From Acidobacteriota bacterium (GTDB taxonomy: Bacteria; Acidobacteriota; Blastocatellia; RBC074), in the NCBI GenBank assembly GCA_013140935.1, contig JABFSD010001175.1, forward strand, positions 1 through 5,805: 5,805 nucleotides of DNA, written 5' to 3'. The position numbers and the translations under genes are program-made. The notes under the pieces are model-generated. The model worked only from the letters and a program-made list of their open reading frames with translations, did no database searches and had not been told where the DNA came from. Positions 1 through 5,805 of the stretch are shown here, piece by piece; positions within the stretch are counted from its first letter, which is position 1; every line of letters starts with the position of its first letter.

Positions 1-2308
1 CACTCGTACCGTTGGAATATACCCAGGAAGCGGAAGCGCCGCCCATCGTTACGGTAGATAAGTTATTAAACGAACCCGTCAGCCTGATCTGCTGGCCGCC
101 GGAAGTAGTCCCCGACGGGGGAATCACATTGGTGATGTTCAACACCCCTGCCGTTTGAGTGATCGTAAAATTCGTGTCCGAAATATCAAAAAAGATGTTG
201 CCGACCGCCTCGATCTTGATGCGCGCCTGCGTAGTGTTGAGGTTCGGCATCACAATGCTTTCCGATCCGTCGTTAGGGGTGTTGCTCAACAGTGTCGTGG
301 GAAAGCTCGCTCCACCATCCGTTGAAAAGGAGATTTTCACGTTGGCTGCCAGCGCATTCGCGCCGTTGACATTCCAACTCACCGTCTGTGCCGATCCGCC
401 TGACCAACTCACCGCAGTATTTGGCGCAGTCACCTGGAAAGGTCCGGCGCTGCCGCTCACCGTGAGCAACACTGCATCGTCATTTACGCCACCGCCGCCC
501 GCGCGATTGTCGCGCACCAAGACCCGGAAATTGAGGGTGCGACCGACCAGCGGCAACTCTTCTGCCGTCTGCAATCCGCTCACTAGGTCAGGCGGATTGT
601 TGGCGTTGTTCAGAATGTAAGTCAGGGACGGGAACGTACGCGACGGAGAGAGTGAAGCAGGAAACGCACGAAAGATCGGTCGTGTCGTACTCGCCGGGTC
701 ACTGGCGTCGTTGTAAGAAGCTGATGTGCCGTTCTGTGGGAATTGCGTGCCGCCCGAATCAACTTGCTCCCACGTATAAGTTAGATTGGGCACGTCACTT
801 GAGTCAGGGTCGCTGCCTGTCGCGGTAAGCGTGAAAGGTGTTTGCCTGGGAATCGTGTAATCAGCGCCGCCGTTAACCGTCGGGGCGTTGTTTCCGGTGG
901 CGGTGCTGGTGAAGCACGTGCCGAAATTGGCGATGTAATTATTGATGGCCGAGTAGCTCATGGCGTGAAAGCGCATGTCACGCGTATTGGTAACGTTATC
1001 CGTGCCGCAAATGCTGGAGTAGGCCATAATCGTAGAGCCGCCGCCTGATTCATAAGCGGTCGCACTGTTGCGGTTGGACGAAGCGCAACTGCCTTGCGTG
1101 CCGTTAAAATTGTGATTGGCTCCGAATTGGTGACCGAGTTCATGCACCCAAACGCCGAGGGCGGTGTTATTGGCGATGGCTCCACCCACGAGGGTCGCGC
1201 CTCCGCCTTTGATCGGCCCCAGGCTGTTGACATTGGTGTCGTTGCAAACCACGCCAATATAGGCGACGCCTGATCCGCCGGTTCCGCCGATTTGGCCGAG
1301 GACGTGGCCTATATCGTAATTGGCGACTCCTACGTTGTCGCGCAGATCCGGCCTGACTTGATTGAGCATCGTACCCACATTGCTGTTGTCATACGGGTCA
1401 GTCGCCGACGAGAACCCACGGTCTGCGGTATAAAGCACATCGGTGTCGTTCACCAGATTGAGATGGATGGTCAGTTCCCGCTCGTAAATCACATTGGCCG
1501 CATTGAGCCAGGTGTTGAGCGAAGTCACCGTCCCCGCCACCGTACCTCCGCCATATTGATTGCAATATTCCCAGGTGGCCGCGATGGCAATGCGATAATT
1601 GCGCATGGTCGAGCCGACCGCCAGAGCTTGCTCTAGGTTAAGCCGCGACGTTGGCGCGCGATTGAACTGATTGACCTCCTGGGTCAGACATTGCGCCGTC
1701 TCTTCCTGTGCAGCGCCGCTGGAAAAGCTGACATAGAGGTCTGCCGCTCCCGCAGGCTCCGCTGGTTGAATGCTGATGATGCGCTCGCCAGTGAGCACAG
1801 AGGCATAAAAGCCACGCGGTGAGAAATTGCACCGCATACTGAGCATGGGGTCATCCAGCCCCTGGCCGCGATAGCTTTTGATTTCGGGGAAGCGCGCAGC
1901 AAGGTCGGGTTCCATAACAGATGACTCTTCAATGCTGAAGCGCGCGAAGCCGCTGCCGGGCAACGGCAGGGTTATGATCGTAGCCCGCCTGGCAGCCTCC
2001 GCCGTGTATTCCGACGGCGCGCGTTCCAGCGTTCGCGCGAGCGTGTCACGATTGAGCCGTAACACCCGCGCCGTCGGCGACAAGGCCGTTTGCTTAGTCA
2101 GGGAATCACGATCTGGTGCTTGCCAAACGCCGTCTGGCGAGTTTTCTCGAACCGTTTGTGGCATTGCGGCCATAACGCGCAGCCGCTGCGGCAACAGATG
2201 AATGGCAAGTACGATTAAGCCGACGCACACGATCAACCCAACGCACAAACGCAACCCGAAATGACGAGGGAATACCAATAGCAAACGAAAGACATGGTTA
2301 AAGTTCAT
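1..2308 (-). CDS. Secreted metzincin zinc metalloprotease (reprolysin/M12B-like) with C-terminal Ig-like modules, 3' end outside window
   Basis: The frame is open for 769 codons from ATG at 2308 to the left edge, so the C-terminus is missing. An in-frame TAG at 2336-2338 lies upstream, and AGAGG at 2320-2324 is a possible ribosome binding site with an 11-nt spacer. Residues 21-39 form one hydrophobic segment (signal peptide or anchor). Residues ~60-230 look like a propeptide. The catalytic domain is ~235-466: HELGHQFGANH at 389-399 gives zinc ligands H389, H393, H399 and catalytic E390, and the Met-turn IMAYSS has its Met at 428. After it come a PKD-like module from ~475 (NAPTVNGG, then LTYTWEQVD), an Ig-like module from 622 (GPFQVTAPN, ending near 717) and the start of an IPT/TIG domain (ITNVIPPSG, 725-733). 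The expected role is hydrolysis of extracellular proteins; the substrate is unknown. The fold and active site are seen directly, and the M12B-like assignment rests on the motif layout. It diverges from the toxin-antitoxin operon. Confidence 0.93.
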   Translation of the reverse strand, partial: MNFNHVFRLLLVFPRHFGLRLCVGLIVCVGLIVLAIHLLPQRLRVMAAMPQTVRENSPDGVWQAPDRDSLTKQTALSPTARVLRLNRDTLARTLERAPSEYTAEAARRATIITLPLPGSGFARFSIEESSVMEPDLAARFPEIKSYRGQGLDDPMLSMRCNFSPRGFYASVLTGERIISIQPAEPAGAADLYVSFSSGAAQEETAQCLTQEVNQFNRAPTSRLNLEQALAVGSTMRNYRIAIAATWEYCNQYGGGTVAGTVTSLNTWLNAANVIYERELTIHLNLVNDTDVLYTADRGFSSATDPYDNSNVGTMLNQVRPDLRDNVGVANYDIGHVLGQIGGTGGSGVAYIGVVCNDTNVNSLGPIKGGGATLVGGAIANNTALGVWVHELGHQFGANHNFNGTQGSCASSNRNSATAYESGGGSTIMAYSSICGTDNVTNTRDMRFHAMSYSAINNYIANFGTCFTSTATGNNAPTVNGGADYTIPRQTPFTLTATGSDPDSSDVPNLTYTWEQVDSGGTQFPQNGTSASYNDASDPASTTRPIFRAFPASLSPSRTFPSLTYILNNANNPPDLVSGLQTAEELPLVGRTLNFRVLVRDNRAGGGGVNDDAVLLTVSGSAGPFQVTAPNTAVSWSGGSAQTVSWNVNGANALAANVKISFSTDGGASFPTTLLSNTPNDGSESIVMPNLNTTQARIKIEAVGNIFFDISDTNFTITQTAGVLNITNVIPPSGTTSGGQQIRLTGSFNNLSTVTMGGASASWVYSNGTS

Positions 2309-2472
2309 GACGAGAAAAGCCTCTTTTCCGGGACACTAAAGTCAATCAAGAGGAATGGCCCAACACGCAAAAGTATCGGTGTCCCACCCCGACTCAATCG
2401 GAAAAATCGCTATCACAGATCGTAGGTGTTACGGAACACAAGGGGAATAGGTGTGCCCGCTATCTTTCAGGG

Positions 2473-2697
2473 ATGCGGCTGAGAGCAAAAGACAAGGGGA
2501 ATTTACCGGACAGAATGCAGTCGGAAATAAAAGCAAGACGCGCTCATACTTGCATCTTTGATCCGATACTTCTGCATCACGGACGCATTAAAGCATTTAT
2601 GGCTGGTCGGAACAATATCGAATTATTGAGAGCCGAAATGGTACGCCTTGCGCGGGTGGCGTTGTACGTTCTCCGCAAACCGGAGCCGTCAGCGTGA
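2473..2697 (+). CDS. Doubtful 74-codon ORF, unrecognised
   Basis: ATG to TGA, 74 residues, basic (many Arg/Lys), with no signal peptide, membrane segment or motif that I recognise. AGGG at 2469-2472 abuts the ATG with no spacer, so it is a poor ribosome binding site. Third-codon positions show no clear GC bias, unlike the protease gene. The stop codon falls inside the loop of the palindrome at 2681-2708. It is probably a chance ORF or a decayed gene; I list it because it is the only sizeable ORF on the plus strand in the gap before the toxin gene. Confidence 0.18.
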   Translation: MRLRAKDKGNLPDRMQSEIKARRAHTCIFDPILLHHGRIKAFMAGRNNIELLRAEMVRLARVALYVLRKPEPSA

Positions 2698-2708
2698 GGC
2701 GGCTACCG
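2671..2708. repeat. REP-like overlapping palindromes upstream of toxin gene
   Basis: Two stem-loops share an arm. CTCCG (2671-2675) can pair with CGGAG (2681-2685) across a 5-nt loop. Alternatively CGGAGCCG (2681-2688) can pair with CGGCT plus CCG (2700-2704 and 2706-2708), with A2705 bulged. Compact GC-rich imperfect palindromes of this kind in a gap between genes are typical of REP-type elements. TTTT at 2717-2720 follows, but too far away and too short to make a convincing intrinsic terminator. Confidence 0.4.
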
Positions 2709-2733
2709 TGCAAGGCTTTTGAATCCGTTCTCT

Positions 2734-2762
2734 TTCAAGACCTATCGCGTTGGAGCTATACT
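2734..2762 (+). promoter_or_regulatory. Candidate promoter of the toxin-antitoxin operon
   Basis: TATACT at 2757-2762 matches the -10 consensus at five of six bases. The best hexamer 17 nt upstream (TTCAAG, 2734-2739) is a weak -35. Transcription starting about 7 nt after the -10 would begin at or next to the toxin ATG at 2770, which would give a nearly leaderless message. The only Shine-Dalgarno-like word, GGAG at 2752-2755, is 14 nt from the ATG and would lie outside such a transcript. No clear operator dyad overlaps the site. Confidence 0.35.
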
Positions 2763-2769
2763 GCGAACA

Positions 2770-3126
2770 ATGTGGGAAGTTGAATACACCAATGGATTTG
2801 AGGTTTGGTGGGACTCGCTTGATGAGGAAGAGCAAGTCTCAGTCGCTATGGTTATTCGACTGTTGCATGACTGCGGCGTCAGGCTCGGCTATCCGCAAAG
2901 CTCCGACATCAAAGGCTCGAAGCATGGGCATATGCGTGAACTTCGCATTCAACATCAAGGCGAGCCTTACCGTGTACTTTACGCCTTTGACCCGCGCCGG
3001 AATGCGATCTTGCTCATCGGCGCGAAAAAGACCGGCGCTGATCGTTGGTACGAAATCTTCGTTCCCATCGCGGATAAGTTGTATGACGAATATCTCGCGC
3101 AATTAAAACGGGAGGGCTTATTGTAA
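2770..3126 (+). CDS. HigB-type (RelE/ParE superfamily, Gp49-like) toxin
   Basis: A 118-residue protein. The start at ATG 2770 gives MWEVEYTNGFEVWW, the usual beginning of this family; a TTG start at 2719 would add 17 residues with no family resemblance. The core from K51 to K87 has the typical layout: a basic stretch with MRELRI (55-60), then YRVLYAF (67-73), a beta hairpin with ILLIGAKKT (80-88), and a C-terminal helix ending in Leu-Leu. Family members are usually ribosome-dependent mRNA endonucleases that stop growth when not held by their antitoxin. Toxin-first order followed by an XRE antitoxin, with overlapping TAA/ATG, is the HigBA arrangement. The length is normal and nothing suggests inactivation. 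The exact subfamily, and activity on mRNA, are inferred from family membership. Confidence 0.88.
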   Translation: MWEVEYTNGFEVWWDSLDEEEQVSVAMVIRLLHDCGVRLGYPQSSDIKGSKHGHMRELRIQHQGEPYRVLYAFDPRRNAILLIGAKKTGADRWYEIFVPIADKLYDEYLAQLKREGLL

Positions 3127-3428
3127 TGGCAAAGAACTTCAATACCTTGTTGGCAAAAATGTCGCCGGAAAATCAGGCGCGCGTACAGGCGGGTGCGAAT
3201 GCAATGTTGGACGAACTCGTGTTGCAGGAATTGCGCAAGTCGCTCAACTTCACGCAAGAACAAGTCGCCGAAGCCATGAAACTCAATCAAGGCGTAGTCT
3301 CCAAAATGGAACACCAAAGCGATATTTACGTCAGTACCTTGCGAAAATTCATCACGGCGATGGGCGGGCAGTTAAAGCTGGTAGCGAGCTTTCCTGATCG
3401 AGAAGTCGTGATCAATCAATTCGATTAA
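3126..3428 (+). CDS. HigA-type XRE-family antitoxin (helix-turn-helix)
   Basis: A 100-residue protein starting at ATG 3126, which shares its A with the toxin stop codon (TAATG), so translation is probably coupled. GGAGGG at 3111-3116, inside the toxin gene, sits 9 nt upstream and is a strong ribosome binding site, which may favour excess antitoxin. Residues 43-62 (TQEQVAEAMKLNQGVVSKME) are a clear XRE/Cro-like helix-turn-helix. The N-terminal ~40 residues (MSPENQARVQAGA...) and the tail with TLRKFITAMGGQLKLVA (71-87) are typical of antitoxins paired with Gp49-like toxins. It should bind and neutralise the upstream toxin and repress the operon. There is no obvious intrinsic terminator after its stop. 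Confidence 0.9.
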   Translation: MAKNFNTLLAKMSPENQARVQAGANAMLDELVLQELRKSLNFTQEQVAEAMKLNQGVVSKMEHQSDIYVSTLRKFITAMGGQLKLVASFPDREVVINQFD

Positions 3429-3429
3429 C

Positions 3430-3501
3430 TCTTTCGCTACGGCGGACGCGGTGAAGGCGGCGTGGCGCAAGCTGATGCAAGAGGGACGCGCGGCGGCTTG
3501 A
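3430..3501 (+). pseudogene. Possible C-terminal coding remnant
   Basis: One frame just after the antitoxin reads SFATADAVKAAWRKLMQEGR and then three Ala before TGA at 3499-3501. It looks like the amphipathic C-terminal helix of a real protein, but it has no start of its own and its frame differs from that of the antitoxin. It may be the tail of a gene whose body was lost when this region was rearranged. It could also be chance in GC-rich DNA; the family is not recognised. Confidence 0.2.
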
Positions 3502-3731
3502 GCTACGCGGCGCAGTGTTGGCCCAACCGATGGCCTTAGCGACCGCAGCCGACGGCTTCAGCGACTACGTTAGCGATGATGTTGATGGATGGGCAAACCT
3601 GAGCTACCGAATACGGGTGGAGCCTACTCCCGCCTGATCTCTGGCTGCGCTACGCGCAGAAGCTGCGACCTTGTGCTGTTGGCGTGTGGAGCATTGCCGA
3701 TGGCTGCGGAACCGCAGTATGCTTTGCTTCG

Positions 3732-3736
3732 AAGGA
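3732..3736 (+). promoter_or_regulatory. Shine-Dalgarno AAGGA supporting the small ORF start
   Basis: AAGGA lies 7 nt before the ATG at 3744, near-ideal spacing. It is the main reason to choose ATG 3744 over the upstream in-frame start at 3684, and the main reason to take this small ORF seriously. Confidence 0.5.
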
Positions 3737-3743
3737 CGTCAGC

Positions 3744-3872
3744 ATGAGCGACAACTATTATTGGGAGCCGACGAAAGCGGCGCGCGTGCTGGCGGAAAAC
3801 GGCATCATCAAGAAGTCGCCTGCGGATTGCAGAGCCCGAACACGTCACAAAAAGTTAGGAAATTATGAATAG
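3744..3872 (+). CDS. Small 42-residue ORF overlapping the GH15-like gene start, unknown function
   Basis: ATG 3744 to TAG 3870-3872 encodes 42 residues beginning MSDNYYWEPTKAARVLAENG. The first half looks like a short amphipathic helix; the second half is basic (Arg/Lys-rich). There is no membrane segment or known domain. It has a well-placed AAGGA and overlaps the next start codon (ATG 3865) by 8 nt, the geometry of translationally coupled genes. Two readings fit. It may be a genuine small protein or leader peptide whose translation feeds the GH15-like gene. It may instead be the surviving N-terminus of a larger gene truncated by rearrangement, which the debris-like sequence upstream would allow. 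I do not recognise a family. Confidence 0.45.
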   Translation: MSDNYYWEPTKAARVLAENGIIKKSPADCRARTRHKKLGNYE

Positions 3873-5715
3873 CGAATTGGAAAAACTCACTGGAACATTG
3901 CTGTCTACTTGTCGAAGAACAGTATGGGACTTTAATGGTCAGACATATAACGTCGAAATAACTGCACTTGATTTAACCGATGAGCGAACGTTGCGTTCCG
4001 GGCGTGTCGTTAAAGCCTACGACTGGTATGAACCCGATAAATATCAGGGATTTCTGGTGCATAACAAGGAAGTGAAGGCGTTACTACCGTCAGGAGCATG
4101 CACTGTGGCTGATCTAGACAGGTTATTTTCAGTCACCAAAGAACACGAGTTATTCAAGGCAGAAATCAACAATCATCTGGTAGTTACTTCGACTGCTCCA
4201 GAGAATAAAAATATGAATATTAATCGGTGGATCACCGATAGTATTCATAATTTAGTCCTGGTCGAAGGTGAAGAAGAAAAAGGAACTATCATTCGACTGC
4301 TGGCAAAGTTTTATTGCATGCCAACTGAACAGGCCGCATTTAACCGCATCATTGAAAATCCTGAATTTTATCGAAACTCGGCTGATGCCAAAGAGGGTGT
4401 AGCGCACATCTTCCAGGTAGATCAAGTTAATGGCGAGTTACTCCTAAAACGTGACCCGACCTGGGCAAATAACAAAAGACTGGAAAGTCATGGACTTGCC
4501 TTACGTACTTTTTGCGAATTCCTGTTGGGACAATTGGCTCAAGATGCAATGCATGATGAGGAACGGGATATTTGTCAGGCCATTGCGTCGCTTGCCTTGT
4601 ATTTTCAGGCGATCGATTATCCAACGGCACCATCGGCAGGCGCTTGGGAAGAGGTGCCATTACCCGGAGGCTTGTCATGGGATACTGAAGCCATTCGCCA
4701 GGGGTTTGTCGCGCTGAAGGAATTGATGTTTGGCACAAGCAATGCGGGTGCGGATTCATATAGAGAAACTATCCGCGAATCTGCAAGTCGCGTTGTCGCT
4801 CTTACCGTACCAGGTGATTTCGGTAAACTTTTTAGTGATTCAGCAGCGTTGGATGAGTTGATTGATGCCGGGAGCAAACAGATTCGTCTTCGCGTTCCTC
4901 AAAAGGCCGAGGCACCCGGCATGCGCTCCCGTGATGCATCGCTTGCATTCCTCGCACAGTCCGACCTTGAGCTATCAGAAAGCGAAGATGATTACGAGTG
5001 CACGCTAACGACAGCGCGCCTCTATAAAGAGCTTCTTGATGATCTTGAATCTGGCCTGGTTCGTGAAAGTGGCATGATCCGATACGAACCTTTTGCTCAT
5101 AGACCTGGTGAAAAGCGAGATTTCTTCGATAGCTATCTAACCGTCAATTACTGGCTGGGATTCGACGAAGAGGGGTATTTCAATCCAACTAGGACACGAC
5201 TCATCAGGGATTTTGAGTCATCAGACGCGAGTGACCCGGAAGTCCTAAGACAAAGAACAAAACTTGGCATATCTGAACATGAAGCCGAATGGTTTCTCGT
5301 AACAGAAATGTCTCGCGGCTACACTAAACAAGCTCAACGACTTCGCGTTATTCTGGCCCAACCAATTTCGGATGAGCAACGTCGGGAAGTCGAGCGATTA
5401 ATTAAAGATTGCAAAGCCAAAGCCTGTGAATACCTCATGCGTGGCTATGCCAGAATTACACCTAGTCAGGAACAAGCACAAAAACTTTCTGTCAAAGCCA
5501 ATGGCGAGGTTTGCTATCCCTGGCAACTGCCAGAGGCTTACGAATGGGTTCGCATCCGCGCAAAAGCTGTTGGTAAGGGAGAAGATGGTTTTGTTGAACG
5601 GGTTCTGCCGGGCGCTAACACGTCCCTTGCCTGGGCCGTTGCTTCATTAAGGATGGCTGCCGAGGAGTTGCGTGTACTTTTATTATCTGAGGAAGCAGAA
5701 CGTAAGGAATGCTAA
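3865..5715 (+). CDS. GH15-like (glucoamylase / phosphorylase-kinase-type alpha/alpha toroid) protein, intracellular
   Basis: A 616-residue protein from ATG 3865, with AGGA at 3857-3860 (4-nt spacer). There is no signal peptide or membrane segment, so it is probably cytoplasmic. Residues 1 to ~115 are unassigned. From ~115 onward the pattern follows the GH15 toroid. FQVD (183-186), then W200 with KRLESHGLALR (204-214), lines up with the fungal glucoamylase stretch ending W-GRPQRDGPALR. WEEV (261-264), then GLSWDTEAIRQGF, matches the WEEV segment holding the glucoamylase general acid, making E262 the equivalent. LPEAYEW (555-561), then LPGANTSLAWAVASLRMA (581-598), matches the C-terminal segment with the catalytic base, probably E557. 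Family enzymes release glucose from alpha-glucans or trehalose; related toroids only bind sugar. The Asp of the usual RDGPALR segment is not kept, so activity is uncertain. The gene has AT-rich stretches unlike the protease gene, suggesting transfer. A following gene starts 57 nt downstream. Confidence 0.68.
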   Translation: MNSELEKLTGTLLSTCRRTVWDFNGQTYNVEITALDLTDERTLRSGRVVKAYDWYEPDKYQGFLVHNKEVKALLPSGACTVADLDRLFSVTKEHELFKAEINNHLVVTSTAPENKNMNINRWITDSIHNLVLVEGEEEKGTIIRLLAKFYCMPTEQAAFNRIIENPEFYRNSADAKEGVAHIFQVDQVNGELLLKRDPTWANNKRLESHGLALRTFCEFLLGQLAQDAMHDEERDICQAIASLALYFQAIDYPTAPSAGAWEEVPLPGGLSWDTEAIRQGFVALKELMFGTSNAGADSYRETIRESASRVVALTVPGDFGKLFSDSAALDELIDAGSKQIRLRVPQKAEAPGMRSRDASLAFLAQSDLELSESEDDYECTLTTARLYKELLDDLESGLVRESGMIRYEPFAHRPGEKRDFFDSYLTVNYWLGFDEEGYFNPTRTRLIRDFESSDASDPEVLRQRTKLGISEHEAEWFLVTEMSRGYTKQAQRLRVILAQPISDEQRREVERLIKDCKAKACEYLMRGYARITPSQEQAQKLSVKANGEVCYPWQLPEAYEWVRIRAKAVGKGEDGFVERVLPGANTSLAWAVASLRMAAEELRVLLLSEEAERKEC

Positions 5716-5745
5716 ATTCCTTGTATCAGCCATGTGAAAAGGAAT
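5704..5745 (+). promoter_or_regulatory. Two mutually exclusive hairpins around the GH15-like stop codon
   Basis: ATTCCTT (5716-5722) is the exact complement of two flanking copies of AAGGAAT, at 5704-5710 and 5739-5745. Pairing with the first makes a 7-bp stem with a 5-nt loop holding the TAA stop (5713-5715). Pairing with the second makes a 7-bp stem with a 16-nt loop. No U-run follows either, so a plain intrinsic terminator is unlikely. The position before the next ribosome binding site would suit control of coupling or RNA processing, which is inference. Confidence 0.4.
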
Positions 5746-5771
5746 GACGAGCTAACAAATTGGAGATGCCA

Positions 5772-5805
5772 ATGGACAAAAAGGACGAGGAAAAAAAGAA
5801 CGAGC
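5772..5805 (+). CDS. Start of next gene, charged N-terminus, truncated by window edge
   Basis: ATG 5772 opens a frame reading MDKKDEEKKNE and runs off the right edge. GGAG at 5762-5765 sits 6 nt upstream, which favours this ATG over the in-frame ATG at 5766, for which the same GGAG would have no spacer. Same strand and 56-nt spacing make it likely to be co-transcribed with the GH15-like gene. Eleven residues are too few for any functional call; the Lys/Glu-rich start suggests a flexible N-terminal tail of a soluble protein. Confidence 0.5.
   Translation, partial: MDKKDEEKKNE

Larger units (their letters stand above)
2309..2769. other. Intergenic region between divergent protease and toxin-antitoxin operon
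   Basis: No well-supported gene lies here. It should carry the protease promoter on the minus strand, but no convincing -35/-10 pair is visible: a TTGA-type hexamer complementary to 2392-2397 and a TACTTT-like hexamer complementary to 2370-2375 are 16 nt apart and weak. Small repeats are present. GGGACAC (2330-2336) is inverted against GTGTCCC (2379-2385). GTGTT/AACAC (2426-2430 and 2435-2439) form a short hairpin. TAGGTGT is repeated directly at 2423-2429 and 2448-2454. They could be operator half-sites, but nothing ties them to a regulator. The right part holds a doubtful ORF and a REP-like palindrome, listed separately. Confidence 0.6.
3429..3743. other. Palindrome-rich gap without a convincing gene
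   Basis: About 315 nt between the antitoxin and the next transcription unit. No frame carries a recognisable protein. Short GC-rich dyads are frequent: AGCCG/CGGCT around A3552 (3547-3557), GGAG/CTCC (3619-3622 and 3627-3630), and CTGCGC/GCGCAG (3645-3650 and 3654-3659). The words GAGCTAC and GCTAC recur. This looks like degraded or repeat-derived sequence. It probably also holds the promoter for the downstream unit, but I find no clear -35/-10 pair. Confidence 0.5.

Noticed and set aside
159..2201. Several ORFs of 68-153 codons on both strands between 159 and 2201
   Set aside because: They lie in other frames of the continuous 769-codon protease frame, whose domains and zinc motif are unmistakable; none has a recognisable motif.
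2681..2720. Hairpin plus TTTT as a terminator for the doubtful 74-codon ORF
   Set aside because: The four Ts begin 8 nt after the stem and the run is too short; a REP-like palindrome explains the structure better.
2750..3317. Plus-strand ORF 2750-3106 and minus-strand ORFs 2839-3102 and 2979-3317
   Set aside because: They are overlapping frames of the toxin and antitoxin genes, with no family resemblance of their own.
3624..3868. ORFs at 3624-3848 (minus) and 3671-3868 (plus)
   Set aside because: They have low-complexity composition and no supporting ribosome binding site; the competing frame starting at 3744 has a well-placed Shine-Dalgarno and a coupled stop.
4427..5650. Minus-strand ORFs 4427-4759 and 4617-4877 and plus-strand ORFs 4451-4717 and 5426-5650
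   Set aside because: They are contained within the GH15-like gene, whose frame carries conserved family motifs across these stretches.
5704..5722. Hairpin at the end of the GH15-like gene as an intrinsic terminator
   Set aside because: The stem is AT-rich, only 7 bp, and has no downstream U-run; a gene with its own ribosome binding site follows closely.
1..5805. CRISPR array, tRNA, rRNA or insertion sequence
   Set aside because: No regularly spaced repeats, no tRNA- or rRNA-like stretch, and no transposase motif or terminal inverted repeats were seen on either strand.

Overview
The window looks like bacterial chromosomal DNA. A multi-domain secreted metzincin protease with PKD-like, Ig-like and IPT/TIG modules, next to a HigBA-type toxin-antitoxin pair, suggests a soil-type Acidobacteriota genome (Blastocatellia-like). 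This placement is an inference from gene style and composition; there is no rRNA or tRNA to confirm it.

Layout: (1) Positions 2308 down to the left edge, minus strand: the first 769 residues of a large exported or membrane-anchored zinc metalloprotease. It has a full HExxHxxGxxH zinc site and Met-turn, followed by adhesive or spacer modules, and runs off the window. (2) 2309-2769: an intergenic region with short dyads, one doubtful 74-codon ORF and a REP-like overlapping palindrome just before the next operon. (3) 2770-3428, plus strand: a two-gene toxin-antitoxin operon (RelE/HigB-type toxin, then XRE/HigA-type antitoxin) joined by a TAATG overlap. (4) 3429-3743: a palindrome-rich stretch without a convincing gene, possibly with a short coding remnant. 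(5) 3744-5715, plus strand: a 42-codon small ORF with a good Shine-Dalgarno, overlapping by 8 nt the start of a 616-residue protein. That protein reads as a divergent, intracellular GH15 (glucoamylase / phosphorylase-kinase-like) alpha/alpha-toroid protein. (6) 5716-5805: a short spacer with two mutually exclusive hairpins, then the first codons of a following, lysine/glutamate-rich gene in the same direction.

The protease is an ordinary exported enzyme for this kind of genome. The plus-strand half looks like accessory DNA: a toxin-antitoxin module, gene debris, then a more AT-rich transcription unit whose main product is a GH15-like protein with no export signal. The most interesting unknown is that right-hand unit (small ORF, GH15-like protein, charged downstream protein). 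It may be part of a larger multi-gene system, but only its beginning lies in the window, so its function cannot be settled here.
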